DNA from: Phocaeicola plebeius
Lineage (GTDB): Bacteria > Bacteroidota > Bacteroidia > Bacteroidales > Bacteroidaceae
NCBI RefSeq assembly: GCF_003437535.1
Contig: NZ_QSQT01000003.1
Span: 119,654 to 183,653 of the forward strand
Length of the DNA stretch: 64,000 nt
Reading direction: 5' to 3'
The translations under genes were made by a program, and so were the position numbers. Every line of letters begins with the position of its first letter. The first letter of the stretch is position 1. This document shows, piece by piece, positions 54,483-62,885 of the stretch. The notes beneath the pieces were generated by a model. The model saw only the letters and a list, made by a program, of their open reading frames with translations. It had not been told where the DNA came from and did not search any database.

Positions 54483-54569
54483 GGAAGTTTGGGTGAGTGG
54501 CTGAAACCAGCAGTTTGCTAAACTGCCGTACGGGTAACCGTACCGGGGGTTCGAATCCCCCAGCTTCCG
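54483..54569 (+). tRNA. tRNA-Ser (anticodon GCT), copy 2; element attachment side
   Basis: Identical over all 87 bases to copy 1; the flanks beyond TGGAAGTT and CCGC differ. The mobile element begins right behind it, so its 3' end is the likely integration target, as is common for tyrosine integrases. Because the far end of the element is outside the window, the repeated core cannot be confirmed. Confidence 0.93.
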
Positions 54570-54617
54570 CAACGAGACTAAAAGAAGGTATTCAATTAAA
54601 CCTTCACTCAAGGAGTC

Positions 54618-54654
54618 AAAGCACCGTATATCAATTGATTACGGTGCTTTTTTC
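54618..54654 (+). terminator. Terminator of the tRNA cluster
   Basis: AAAGCACCGTA (54618-54628) and TACGGTGCTTT (54640-54650), followed by T residues to 54653. Confidence 0.85.
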
Positions 54655-54714
54655 GTATATTTTTGTTTCAAGATGAAGGCCATCCAGCATCGGTTGGCAG
54701 TCATATCTTAGTCA

Positions 54715-54930
54715 ATTTCTGCTACAATTTCTGCTACAGAAATTTTGCTGTCACAAAAATGTAGCAGAAAATTTGAGATGAATACCATCTTGAATTCTCT
54801 GCTACAGAAAATGACCTCGCATTTTTGGCAAAAAAATGTAGCAGTGACGGTCAAAAGATAGCCAAATTGACGCCTTATAAATCACTCATTCATAATAAAT
54901 TATGTCGAACTTTGTGGCAAAATTGCTACA
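54715..54930. repeat. Six copies of TGCTACA upstream of the integrase
   Basis: Two perfect tandem copies of ATTTCTGCTACA (54715-54726 and 54727-54738), an inverted TGTAGCAGAAA (54760-54770), TCTCTGCTACA (54796-54806), inverted TGTAGCAG (54837-54844) and TTGCTACA (54923-54930). The 381-bp gap 54570-54950 has no other content except the tRNA terminator. Position beside the integrase and the attachment tRNA fits arm-type recombinase or excisionase sites, or regulator sites for int. Confidence 0.65.
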
Positions 54931-54950
54931 CTAAAAAATGATTAGTTATT

Positions 54951-56180
54951 ATGAGAATGATTTTTAAAGTGTCGTTCTATGTACGCTCCAATTACGAGAA
55001 CAAAAGTGGTAAATCTCCTTTGATGATCAGAATCTATTTAAACAAAGAAATGCTTAATGTAGGTTCATCCGGTATCTATGTGGATAAAAAATTGTGGTGT
55101 AATTCAACAAGCCGAATGAAAGGGCGTACTCAGGAGGCATTGGTTGTCAATGCTCAATTGGATGAAATATCTACATCTTTCCAGGAAATCTTTAAGCGCC
55201 ATGAAAGTGATGCAGACCTTACTCTTGAAAAAATAAAGAATTTTTTTCTTGGGAAGGATAAGGCAAAAATTACCATTCTTGAATTCTATGATGATTATTT
55301 AAAAGAACTGCAGGCTCAGGTAGGAACAATCAAAGCAAAAGCTACCTATCACAAATATTCAGGGACCAAACGTCATTTTGAGAATTTTTTGCGATATAAG
55401 TATAGACGTAAAGACTTGATGCCAAAAGAACTGACACATCAGGTTATCAATGATTTTGAAACATACTTGCGTTCTGTAGCTAATCTTAAAATCAACACTG
55501 CAACCAAAATATTAAAGTTCTTTAAGACTGTTGTTAGGGATGCCCAAAAGAAAGACTTGATTACTCATGATCCGTTTATGAATCATCATTTCCAATTGGA
55601 ATATGTTGACCGAGGTTTCCTTACAGATGAAGAAATAAAATGTATCATGGAAAAGGAATTTCCGACAGCACGACTTGAAGCTGTAAGGGACATTTTTATT
55701 TTTTCGTGCTTCTGTGGTTTGGCATACATAGATGTCGCAAATCTAACACAAGATAATATAGTTACACTTGATGGTAAACGATGGATAATGACTACACGTC
55801 AGAAGACAAAAGTCCCAAGTAATATTTTATTGCTTGATATTCCGGCTATGATTATTGAAAAGTATAGAGGAAGAACGAAGGATGGTAAACTTCTTCCTAT
55901 ATTATCCAATCAGAAGATGAACAGTTACTTAAAAGAAATCGGTGATGTCTGTGGTATTAAAAAGAATTTGACTTATCACCTGGCAAGACATACATTTGCT
56001 ACAATGATATTAAGTAAAGGTGTTCCTATTGAATCTGTGTCAAAAATGCTTGGTCACACCAATATAAGGACTACACAAGTATATGCCCGTATAACAAACA
56101 AGAAGATAGAAGAAGATATGCTGGCACTTGCAGGTAAATTAGATAATTTCAATGATTCCATTAACCAAATAAAAAAGTAG
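54951..56180 (+). CDS. Tyrosine recombinase (integrase) of the element
   Basis: A 409-residue Bacteroidetes-type integrase: N-terminal Arm DNA-binding domain (about 1-95; FKVSFYVRSNYENKSGKSPL), core-binding SAM-like domain (about 110-210), catalytic domain (about 215-400) with HLARHTFA (His-x-x-Arg), LGHTNIRTTQVYARI with the His and the nucleophile Tyr. The first conserved Arg position reads CGLAYIDVANL, i.e. no Arg; IntDOT of CTnDOT likewise lacks that Arg. Reads away from the tRNA. Confidence 0.95.
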   Translation: MRMIFKVSFYVRSNYENKSGKSPLMIRIYLNKEMLNVGSSGIYVDKKLWCNSTSRMKGRTQEALVVNAQLDEISTSFQEIFKRHESDADLTLEKIKNFFLGKDKAKITILEFYDDYLKELQAQVGTIKAKATYHKYSGTKRHFENFLRYKYRRKDLMPKELTHQVINDFETYLRSVANLKINTATKILKFFKTVVRDAQKKDLITHDPFMNHHFQLEYVDRGFLTDEEIKCIMEKEFPTARLEAVRDIFIFSCFCGLAYIDVANLTQDNIVTLDGKRWIMTTRQKTKVPSNILLLDIPAMIIEKYRGRTKDGKLLPILSNQKMNSYLKEIGDVCGIKKNLTYHLARHTFATMILSKGVPIESVSKMLGHTNIRTTQVYARITNKKIEEDMLALAGKLDNFNDSINQIKK

Positions 56181-56185
56181 GTAAC

Positions 56186-56638
56186 ATGAAAACAAACGAA
56201 AAAAGAGAACTTTCTTACTTCCAGTCTTTATTGGGGAAGTATATCAGTGAGCATCATCCGGAATTGTCCAATGACAAAGCTTTCCTAAGTAGCCGTGCAG
56301 ATGAAGCATTGAATGTATATGCCAATGCCATAACCATTGGTCTTTCAGATCTTGAAGCTGAAGAAGCAGCAAATGAGGTTCTGTACAATGGACTCCACTT
56401 TTCCAAGTATGATACAATTGTAGAAGTATTATGGAATGAGTTTGCAGAAAATATACCTCAGAGTCTTGCTGAGAGGTTGGCAGCTATCCTTTTGGGCAAT
56501 ACAGCTATTCAGAAAACATTTGCCAAATATAAACTTGATGATGATTTTGACGGTAAACCAGAGTATGATGAACTTTACACTGAACTAACAGGTTGCATAC
56601 AGATTATTATTGAAAGAAACGAGCTTCCTGTTTTCTGA
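56186..56638 (+). CDS. DUF1896-like protein
   Basis: A 150-residue helical, acidic protein (ELSYFQSLLGKYISEHHPE, SRADEALNVYANAITIGLS, LEAEEAANEVLYNGLHFSKYD) that resembles the DUF1896 proteins found with integrases in Bacteroides conjugative elements. It starts 5 bp after the integrase stop, so both are on one transcript. Function unknown. Confidence 0.75.
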   Translation: MKTNEKRELSYFQSLLGKYISEHHPELSNDKAFLSSRADEALNVYANAITIGLSDLEAEEAANEVLYNGLHFSKYDTIVEVLWNEFAENIPQSLAERLAAILLGNTAIQKTFAKYKLDDDFDGKPEYDELYTELTGCIQIIIERNELPVF

Positions 56639-56657
56639 TTCAGTTTTACCAGTTAAA

Positions 56658-56830
56658 GTCGGGACAACTTTTGTTCAAGTGCAAAGGTAATTTCCGGCTT
56701 TCAATCGGCAAGGATTCCCAAGGCTATGGGAGAAATCTCCACCTGAAGGTTGTATTTATCCCATAGTCCTTGCCTTTTCTGAAAGCCGACCTTTATAAAG
56801 CCCTTGAAACAAAGGTTGTTCTATCCCGAC
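56658..56830. repeat. Long imperfect inverted repeat 1 with TGCAAAGGTAATT box
   Basis: Outer arms GTCGGGACAACTTTTGTTC (56658 on) and GAACAACCTTTGTTTC-like complement ending TCCCGAC (to 56830); inner pairs CGGCTTTCA/TGAAAGCCG and GGCAAGGA..CTATGGGA/TCCCATAG..CCTTGCC. The box TGCAAAGGTAATT is at 56680-56692. Read on the minus strand the box is a -7 TACCTTTG with TTG 19 bp upstream, so a leftward transcript is possible. Related to the repeat at 58671. Confidence 0.65.
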
Positions 56831-56859
56831 CTAATATTAACTTTCTAAAATGGATGCTT

Positions 56860-57159
56860 ATGAAAACAGAACCTACTTTTATATCAAATGAATCATTGAA
56901 GAAGCAACCTGTAAATCAGCCTGCTTCACATTATCGAGTTATATCTCTAATCAAGCTAACATTTTATATTGCTGTTCTGATAGGCTTCTGCTGGCTGCTT
57001 AGCTGCATCATTACCAAAGAAGTGGTTATAGCTATAGGATTGCTTATTGGTTTTATTCTCATTTCGAGCATAATGAGGTTTGCATTTTCTGTAATACTCA
57101 CTATCGTCAAATGGATTGCGATTGCTGCAATCATTCTGTTGTTGCTATGCTTTATATAA
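56860..57159 (+). CDS. Small membrane protein (99 aa)
   Basis: Polar N-terminus (MKTEPTFISNESLKKQ) followed by three hydrophobic segments (about 30-46, 50-72 and 76-99; e.g. FYIAVLIGFCWLLSCII and WIAIAAIILLLLCFI). The hydrophobic stretch runs to the stop. No family recognised. A longer frame from 56770 runs through the inverted repeat and lacks an ATG there, so I start at 56860 (56854 is also possible). Confidence 0.65.
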   Translation: MKTEPTFISNESLKKQPVNQPASHYRVISLIKLTFYIAVLIGFCWLLSCIITKEVVIAIGLLIGFILISSIMRFAFSVILTIVKWIAIAAIILLLLCFI

Positions 57160-57168
57160 GCATTAATT

Positions 57169-57747
57169 ATGCCTTTTGAAAAAGTAACAAAATCAAATAA
57201 CTCATTTTATATTATGAAACCGACAGATACTCTCGTTACGAAATACGATATTATTATACCATTTTATACCTCTGAAAATGTGACGAAATCAGTCAGGAAT
57301 ATTTATGACCATGAATTGTGCAAGGAAGTTATTCGACTCTACTTGTTGAACAAACTCGATCGGATATGGAGAAATCCTTATGGCAGCTATTATTACAAGG
57401 CCAAGGGTGGTTTACCTGAATATTATAGACCTCAAATTCTAACTTCTGTAGATATTGAGAAGATTATAGCACAAAAGAAAGGGGGAAGAAGAAAAGGAAC
57501 TGGCAGAAAGAAGCTTGCCGGAAATTCTCCTTCTGTAACCATGCGTGTACCACAATATATAAGGAAGGATATCCAGGCACTTATTGATATGTATGCCCAT
57601 TGGTGTGCTAGTGATGAAGAACCTGTACTTGTATCTAAAACTAGTGTTGAACAACGTCTGAAGACGATTGAATTCCTGCATTATGTGACTGAGTATGAAA
57701 AAGAGTATATTTCTAATAATGAAAAATCTTATGATAATAAAAAATAA
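57169..57747 (+). CDS. Hypothetical protein with basic Gly-Arg-Lys motif (192 aa)
   Basis: No family recognised. The middle has GGRRKGTGRKKL (about 104-115), an AT-hook-like basic stretch, followed by PSVTMRVPQYIRKDIQALID, which resembles a ribbon-helix-helix or short DNA-binding segment. The N-terminal half is neutral with many Tyr residues (YYYKAKGGLPEYYRP). No signal or TM segments. A DNA-binding role in the element is plausible but is inference. Confidence 0.65.
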   Translation: MPFEKVTKSNNSFYIMKPTDTLVTKYDIIIPFYTSENVTKSVRNIYDHELCKEVIRLYLLNKLDRIWRNPYGSYYYKAKGGLPEYYRPQILTSVDIEKIIAQKKGGRRKGTGRKKLAGNSPSVTMRVPQYIRKDIQALIDMYAHWCASDEEPVLVSKTSVEQRLKTIEFLHYVTEYEKEYISNNEKSYDNKK

Positions 57748-57852
57748 TACGATTTCATTTTTAGTATAAATTATATACTATAAAATTTTGTTTTTGGAAA
57801 GAATATATAAATGTAAGGAAATTTGTATATTTACATTGAATAAAAAATAGAA

Positions 57853-58032
57853 ATGATTATGGAAAATAAAATTCAAATGTATGTAGCTCAACCATCAGAT
57901 AAGCAATTAGGAATGTATGAAGTTGCTAAATATTCTGAAACAGACAGTAACTATATCCCTATTAAAGGAGAAATATATTTAACGAAAAAAGCAGCAGAAG
58001 AACGTGCTCATGAGTTAAATAAAGAAGAATAA
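57853..58032 (+). CDS. Small protein (59 aa), hypothetical
   Basis: Clean 59-residue frame MIMENKIQMYVAQPSDKQLG ... ERAHELNKEE. Charged, soluble, with IPIKGEIYLTKKAAEERAHE suggesting a helical C-terminal half. It lies about 100 bp behind the 192-aa gene; a second ATG at 57859 is available. No function assigned. Confidence 0.55.
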   Translation: MIMENKIQMYVAQPSDKQLGMYEVAKYSETDSNYIPIKGEIYLTKKAAEERAHELNKEE

Positions 58033-58263
58033 AACTGAGATGCATAAAAGATATTTCTTCTATCTTAACAATAATGGATGCTTCTTTATAATCTTTATCT
58101 TGTATTTAAATTCAAATTATTGTTATATTACTTAATTCTATATTAGAAAAATTGGGATGTATAAGTGAATGATTTATAGAAACATTTGTAAAACAGTTAT
58201 TTTATTGGATATCCTAAAAACTTGTTTTATCTTTACATATCTAAACTTTAAAGTATATGTTTT

Positions 58264-58473
58264 ATGGATATTAATAAAGGAAAAAGATTAAGAGAAGAAT
58301 GGGGAGATAAGCCATGCAATCATCCTAATTTTGAGAAAGAAACTCAAGGAGCACCGATGTCAAATCTTGGATATGTTGAAAACAAAACAGGTGATTACAT
58401 TTGTACTCAATGTGGTGAAGTATTTACAAAAGCCGAAAAAGATGAAATTGAAGCTAATAGGGCCAAAAAGTAG
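58264..58473 (+). CDS. Small zinc-ribbon-like protein (69 aa)
   Basis: Contains CNHPNFEKE (Cys and His, residue ~18) and YICTQCGEVFTKAEKD (CxxC, near 48), a likely four-ligand zinc site of two halves. Soluble and charged. Small zinc-ribbon proteins of this kind occur in mobile elements; function unknown. Stand-alone gene with its own terminator. The 230 bp before it (58033-58263) are AT-rich and show only a 31-codon hydrophobic frame that I do not trust. Confidence 0.65.
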   Translation: MDINKGKRLREEWGDKPCNHPNFEKETQGAPMSNLGYVENKTGDYICTQCGEVFTKAEKDEIEANRAKK

Positions 58474-58481
58474 TCGAAAAA

Positions 58482-58516
58482 ATAAGGGAATAGCTATCGA
58501 AGTTATTCCCTTTATT
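58482..58516 (+). terminator. Terminator of the 69-aa gene
   Basis: AAGGGAATA (58484-58492) and TATTCCCTT (58504-58512), followed by T-rich TATTAT. Confidence 0.7.
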
Positions 58517-58670
58517 ATAAATTATATAAAATCATTTAATGCTATTATTTAAATAATTCATCTTTATAATCTTAAATCAGAAAAACACACTTTTGATTTT
58601 GTGACAAAATCGGAAATATCTATCAAGTTTAATTTGTCTGCCTCTTTTATCGCAGTACCTCCATTCATTT

Positions 58671-58865
58671 CTCTTTCCACACTTCTGACGGCCATTTACG
58701 TTCTGGTGCAAAGGTAATTACGGTATTTTACTCAGATACAAGGTCAAGCCGGTGGTTTTGTAGAAAATCTCCAGCCCTTCGGGTAGTATTTTATACAAAA
58801 ACCTTGTATCTGCTAATACCTACCTTTTATAGCACCTGAAACGGAAACGACCGAAGTGAAAGAAA
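58671..58865. repeat. Long imperfect inverted repeat 2 with TGCAAAGGTAATT box
   Basis: CAGATACAAGGT (58733-58744) and ACCTTGTATCTG (58801-58812) are perfect complements, with inner TTTTGTA/TACAAAA; the outer arms CTTTCCACACTTCTG and CGAAGTGAAAG, plus TTCTGGTGC/GCACCTGAA, also pair imperfectly. The box TGCAAAGGTAATT (58707-58719) is identical to that in repeat 1 (56680-56692). It fills most of the 502-bp gap 58474-58975 and lies upstream of the PcfK-like gene, as repeat 1 lies upstream of the 99-aa gene. Confidence 0.65.
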
Positions 58866-58975
58866 GACGCATAAAAAAAATGTCGGATATACGAGAGGCA
58901 GATACCAAAGGTTGAAACTCAACTCCCTCAGCTCTAGAATCCGCATAAAATTTTTAACTATTAAACTTGTGAGAT

Positions 58976-59392
58976 ATGAAAGGTACAGAATTATTCAAGG
59001 CTGCTATCCAAAACTACTTGGAGTATAGAGCAATGACGGACGATTTGTTTGCACCACGATACGCAAATCCGGCAAAGAACATTGAAGATTGCATAACCTA
59101 TATACTTAATGAAGTTCAGAAAAGCGGAATGAACGGATTTGATGATGATGAAATCTATTCTATGGCTATGCATTACTATGATGAAGATGATATTGAAATC
59201 GGAAAGCCTATCAGTTGTAAAGTAATGGTAAACCACCATGTTGAACTTACTGAAGAGGAAAAGCAGAACGCACGCAGAAAGGCTATTGAGCAATATCAGC
59301 AAATGGAACTCAACAAGTTACAGAGCAGAGCAAAACAGAAATCATCTGCAACTCAGACAACCAATGTTCAACCCTCATTATTTGATTTTTGA
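58976..59392 (+). CDS. PcfK-like protein
   Basis: A 138-residue protein with the PcfK-like pattern: MKGTELFKAAIQNYLEYRA, NIEDCITYILNEVQKSGMNG, DDEIYSMAMHYYDEDDIEIG, and a Gln/Lys-rich tail ending PSLFDF. PcfK and PcfJ were named on Enterococcus plasmid pCF10; their roles in conjugative elements are not well defined. The stop lies 3 bp before the PcfJ-like ATG. Confidence 0.8.
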   Translation: MKGTELFKAAIQNYLEYRAMTDDLFAPRYANPAKNIEDCITYILNEVQKSGMNGFDDDEIYSMAMHYYDEDDIEIGKPISCKVMVNHHVELTEEEKQNARRKAIEQYQQMELNKLQSRAKQKSSATQTTNVQPSLFDF

Positions 59393-59394
59393 TT

Positions 59395-60681
59395 ATGAAG
59401 CCGAAAACACGTATTCAGTCTGAAATTGTTACATTATCAAAAAGACTGAAAAGCATATCAGAGAAGCAAAAAGCATACGCATACAAGCATTGTTTCAGCC
59501 ATATTGCACGTATGACGAGTAAAGGAATTGTAACTTGTACCGATTGTGGTCATTCTTGGAAGGGTGAAAATATCCCTTCCTCAGACCATGCGGAATGTAC
59601 TTGTCCTCATTGTGGAAGCAAGTTGGAGGTAATGAAAACCCGTCAGAGAGTGTTTAAAGGTACAGAATATTTCTCTATCATTACAACCTGTAAAGGTTAT
59701 CAGGTAATCCGTTTCTTTATAGTCAGAGCCAATAGAAAGGTTGGCTATCAAGCGAAATATGAAATCAATGAAATAGTGCAGCAGTGGATTGCTCCTAATG
59801 GTAGAGGTGAAATTATAGCACGTTTGCGGTGTATGTCCTCCATGTATTATGATTTGTGGAATGAACACAGCTGCATGGAACTGAGGTCAAATAGTAACCA
59901 CTTTGCATACGATATTACTCCACAATGCACCTATCCACATATTAGAATTATGAAGAAAATCAGACGAAATGGCTTCAAGGGAAAGTTTTACAATATATCC
60001 CCAAATGCTTTTTTCAAGGCAATCCTATCTGATAACAAGATGGAAACATTACTTAAAGTCGGTCAGATAGAAATGTTCCGTCATTTCATTCGTTCAAATG
60101 CAGATATAAATGAATATTGGGCAGCTTTAAAAATCTGTATCCGTAATGGCTATGAAATCACCAATGCTTCTGAATGGTGTGATTATATCAGACTGCTGAA
60201 ACACTTTGGAATGGACATTCATAATTCCAAATACGTTTGTCCGAAAGATATTGTTTCCGAACATGACAACTTGGTCAAAAGAAGGAATGATGAAATCAGA
60301 CAGGAAGATAATGAACGCAAAAAGGCTCAAGCTATTGAGAATGAAAGGATATATAAGGAGCAAAAGGGTAAGTTCTTCGGTATTTCATTTACAGACGGCA
60401 TAATTCAAGTACATGTTTTGAGCAGTGTTCATGATTTTATTGAGGAAGCTAAGATAATGCACCATTGCGTATTTTCAAATTCCTACTATCTGAAAGAAAA
60501 TTCTTTGATACTATCAGCTACCATTGAAGGTAAACGCATTGAAACTATTGAAGTTTCATTGAAAACTTTAAAGGTCGTACAAAGTCGAGGTGTATATAAT
60601 AAGAATACCGAATACCATGAGCAAATAATAAACTTGGTAAATCAGAATATGGGAATGATACAGAAATGTCTGGTTGCTTAA
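59395..60681 (+). CDS. PcfJ-like protein
   Basis: A 428-residue protein: N-terminal zinc-binding region with CTDCGHSWKGE and CTCPHCGSKLE (about 40-75), a middle domain of aromatic and basic residues, and a C-terminal region with KIMHHCVFSNSYYLKENSLIL and IEGKRIETIEVSL, typical of PcfJ-like proteins. I start at the ATG at 59395; a TTG two codons earlier is the only longer start. Found paired with PcfK in Bacteroidales elements; function unknown. Confidence 0.82.
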   Translation: MKPKTRIQSEIVTLSKRLKSISEKQKAYAYKHCFSHIARMTSKGIVTCTDCGHSWKGENIPSSDHAECTCPHCGSKLEVMKTRQRVFKGTEYFSIITTCKGYQVIRFFIVRANRKVGYQAKYEINEIVQQWIAPNGRGEIIARLRCMSSMYYDLWNEHSCMELRSNSNHFAYDITPQCTYPHIRIMKKIRRNGFKGKFYNISPNAFFKAILSDNKMETLLKVGQIEMFRHFIRSNADINEYWAALKICIRNGYEITNASEWCDYIRLLKHFGMDIHNSKYVCPKDIVSEHDNLVKRRNDEIRQEDNERKKAQAIENERIYKEQKGKFFGISFTDGIIQVHVLSSVHDFIEEAKIMHHCVFSNSYYLKENSLILSATIEGKRIETIEVSLKTLKVVQSRGVYNKNTEYHEQIINLVNQNMGMIQKCLVA

Positions 60682-60695
60682 CGGATATATGAGAT

Positions 60696-60932
60696 ATGAA
60701 AACTACAGAAATAAATCAGAGTATAATCGGAAAAAGGTGTGAATGTATGTTCACCGGTATGATGGTTAAAGGTATCATCACGGAAATTGAAGATTGTAAG
60801 TATTCAGTAAACGTAAAAGTTGTCTTTGACTCCCCACAGCAGTGGGGAGATGATATGTATGAACACGATTGGACATGGGGAAGAAAATCCGATGAGTTCG
60901 GACCTCTTAAATATCTCAAGTTAATAGAATGA
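60696..60932 (+). CDS. Hypothetical 78-aa protein
   Basis: Soluble: MKTTEINQSIIGKRCECMFT, GMMVKGIITEIEDCKYSVNV, DSPQQWGDDMYEHDWTWGRK. Small beta-rich, with an acidic, Trp-rich second half. It follows the PcfJ-like gene by 14 bp and probably belongs to the same transcript, which ends at the hairpin behind it. No function assigned. Confidence 0.65.
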   Translation: MKTTEINQSIIGKRCECMFTGMMVKGIITEIEDCKYSVNVKVVFDSPQQWGDDMYEHDWTWGRKSDEFGPLKYLKLIE

Positions 60933-60934
60933 AG

Positions 60935-60965
60935 GTGGGCGGAATTTCCGCCCACTACTTTTTAC
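60935..60965 (+). terminator. Terminator behind the PcfK/PcfJ transcript
   Basis: GTGGGCGG (60935-60942) and CCGCCCAC (60948-60955) form a tight hairpin, followed by T at 60959-60963. Confidence 0.85.
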
Positions 60966-61138
60966 AGTGAGCTTCAGGCGGCACAAAAAGTAGCAAAAAT
61001 CCTTTATTTAAATAATATATCCATAATAAATACTATTAAAAATATTAAGGATATACTAGAAATATCTATTTTTGTAATGATTTTTATTACTATATCAGTT
61101 ACTAATTCCTGTCTATTTTAAGTTATTATCTCATTTGT

Positions 61139-62302
61139 ATGAAACCATTAGATTATTTGAAAAAACAGAAAATATTTATTTTTGACAATATTATAGTTGC
61201 AATCTTTTTGTCTTTTGGAATTTCTTTTATAGTTAGTGCTTTAGCTGAATTCTTTAAAGGTAAATATCTTGTTTTTTTTATTTCTGGGCTATTTTGCATA
61301 TTATTTGTTCTTCTGATAAAAATATTTAACTTTTACACATTAAGAAAACATCAAATTTGTACTGAGGCACTTTTAGTTGTTGATGATAAAGCTAGATTAG
61401 GTAAGGTTTATCGTTATTATTTCAATGAAAAATTTATCGAAATACTTATTTCAGTTTGTAGAGAGAATAAAACTTTTAAAGAATGTTGGGAAAAAGCTTT
61501 CAAGAAAGAATATACTAATAATAGTAAATATGTGTCCCAGGATTATGTTCTAATAAAAAAAATAACAGATGATGAAGCTCGGAAATACTTTAAAGAAGAA
61601 AAAATATGTAAGTTTATAAATGAGTTAACCGAATATATATTTATTGAATGGTTATCAGACAAACTTGAAATGTATTTTGGAGATAATACAAAAAACATAA
61701 CTGTATTGAATAGAAGTAATATAGCTGATTATTTGTTAGATAATAGAGTTCTTGATTTAATATCAAAGCCTTTTGAAGATCGTGAAAAATTCCTTAGTAA
61801 AATAAAAGATAAAGAAGATAATATTGATGATATATATACATTGTTAGGCGATGATGATGTTGAATTTAATAAGTTTGAATTAAAACTTCCTCCCAAAACA
61901 ATATTAAAAAAAGAAGGTAAAGAGACTTTGGTAATATCTGGTAAGTATTTCAACTTAAGATTACATGCTTCTTTTAAAGGATTTAATGCTAATATTCCGT
62001 ATGATTTCCATAGGTTTTATGTCTCTACTCCTGATATGATCTTTTATAGTATTTCTTTAAAGCTAGAGATATCTCTGAAACCTTTTTTCTTTTTATTATC
62101 ACCTAATTGGAAAAACTTATTATGGATTGATTCTGTATGTGAGTCTTTCTTACATGATTTTTCATATAAAACTTTTATGGATGATATCGGTTTTAATAAA
62201 TCAATTACAAATTTGATGTTATATGATAGATATCTAAGAAAAAATATCGAAGAGACTAAAAATAAATCAGATAGTTCAAAAAGAGTAAACGACAATCTAT
62301 AA
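61139..62302 (+). CDS. AT-rich cargo gene: two-TM protein with large cytoplasmic domain (387 aa)
   Basis: Two hydrophobic helices near the N-terminus (about 18-38, IIVAIFLSFGISFIVSALA, and 45-66, LVFFISGLFCILFVLLIKIF) followed by about 320 residues of charged, mostly helical cytoplasmic domain without a motif I recognise (YRYYFNEKFIEILISVCREN, IFIEWLSDKLEMYFGD). Base composition is far more A+T-rich than neighbouring tra genes, so it is probably a recent cargo gene. Stand-alone two-TM genes in such positions often belong to defence or toxin systems, but nothing in the sequence proves it. Confidence 0.7.
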   Translation: MKPLDYLKKQKIFIFDNIIVAIFLSFGISFIVSALAEFFKGKYLVFFISGLFCILFVLLIKIFNFYTLRKHQICTEALLVVDDKARLGKVYRYYFNEKFIEILISVCRENKTFKECWEKAFKKEYTNNSKYVSQDYVLIKKITDDEARKYFKEEKICKFINELTEYIFIEWLSDKLEMYFGDNTKNITVLNRSNIADYLLDNRVLDLISKPFEDREKFLSKIKDKEDNIDDIYTLLGDDDVEFNKFELKLPPKTILKKEGKETLVISGKYFNLRLHASFKGFNANIPYDFHRFYVSTPDMIFYSISLKLEISLKPFFFLLSPNWKNLLWIDSVCESFLHDFSYKTFMDDIGFNKSITNLMLYDRYLRKNIEETKNKSDSSKRVNDNL

Positions 62303-62310
62303 TCAAAATC

Positions 62311-62360
62311 ATAAATTGAAATAGTTTTGCTATAAAACAGCTACTACTATTTCAATTTAT
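62311..62360. terminator. Bidirectional terminator between cargo gene and traQ
   Basis: Perfect 15-bp arms ATAAATTGAAATAGT (62311-62325) and ACTATTTCAATTTAT (62346-62360). Confidence 0.75.
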
Positions 62361-62419
62361 ACTATAAAAGTTGTTATATGAAAGATTTCATATGATTAAT
62401 TGCGATTTAATAACTGGAA

Positions 62420-62845
62420 TTAGTTCCGTTTGTCATTAAAATCAAACTCGACAACCTGAGAATGCCCCATATTATCCTCAAATACAATCTCAAGGCTTTG
62501 CTGTTCTGTAGATTGAGAGGTGTAATATAAACGGAAGTCCCCTTTTTCTACTGGGTATCTGTCATTGGGGATGAACGGTTCACCATCTTTTCCCATACGA
62601 AGTATGCCGTCACCATCATACTGAAAATATCTGATAGTATATTGAGTTCCTGAATAGTCAGCCGGACAGGTTAAGGTGCAGCGGATTTCAATGGTTTCCC
62701 CTTGGCTGAGTTCCTTTGGGACAGGCATCGTTTCAACTGTAAATGGAAATGATTTTGTGACATCAAGTTCATTGCTGCATGAACCCAATGTCATGTAGGC
62801 AATTATTATCACAAGAAGTGACTGTATATGTTTTATTGTTTTCAT
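62420..62845 (-). CDS. traQ: Conjugative transposon protein TraQ (DUF3872-type lipoprotein)
   Basis: A 141-residue lipoprotein: signal MKTIKHIQSLLVIIIAYMTL then GSC with the lipidated Cys at residue 23, then a beta-rich domain (TVETMPVPKELSQGETIEIR, FRLYYTSQSTEQQSLEIVFED) like the TraQ/DUF3872 proteins of CTnDOT-type elements. Last gene of the incoming tra operon, just before the terminator. The usual TraP (primase-like) gene is not between traO and traQ here. Confidence 0.82.
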   Translation of the reverse strand: MKTIKHIQSLLVIIIAYMTLGSCSNELDVTKSFPFTVETMPVPKELSQGETIEIRCTLTCPADYSGTQYTIRYFQYDGDGILRMGKDGEPFIPNDRYPVEKGDFRLYYTSQSTEQQSLEIVFEDNMGHSQVVEFDFNDKRN

Positions 62846-62885
62846 AATGTGTTATTACATTGATTCTGATTTTGTTTGACTGATA

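Noticed and set aside
54289-54569. The two tRNA-Ser copies as attL and attR of a small integrated element
   Set aside because: The interval contains only tRNA-Glu and spacers, no recombinase; an ordinary tRNA cluster with a gene duplication explains it better.
58040-58135. 31-codon hydrophobic frame (MHKRYFFYLNNNGCFF...)
   Set aside because: Very short, in AT-rich sequence where such frames arise by chance; no promoter or conservation evidence.
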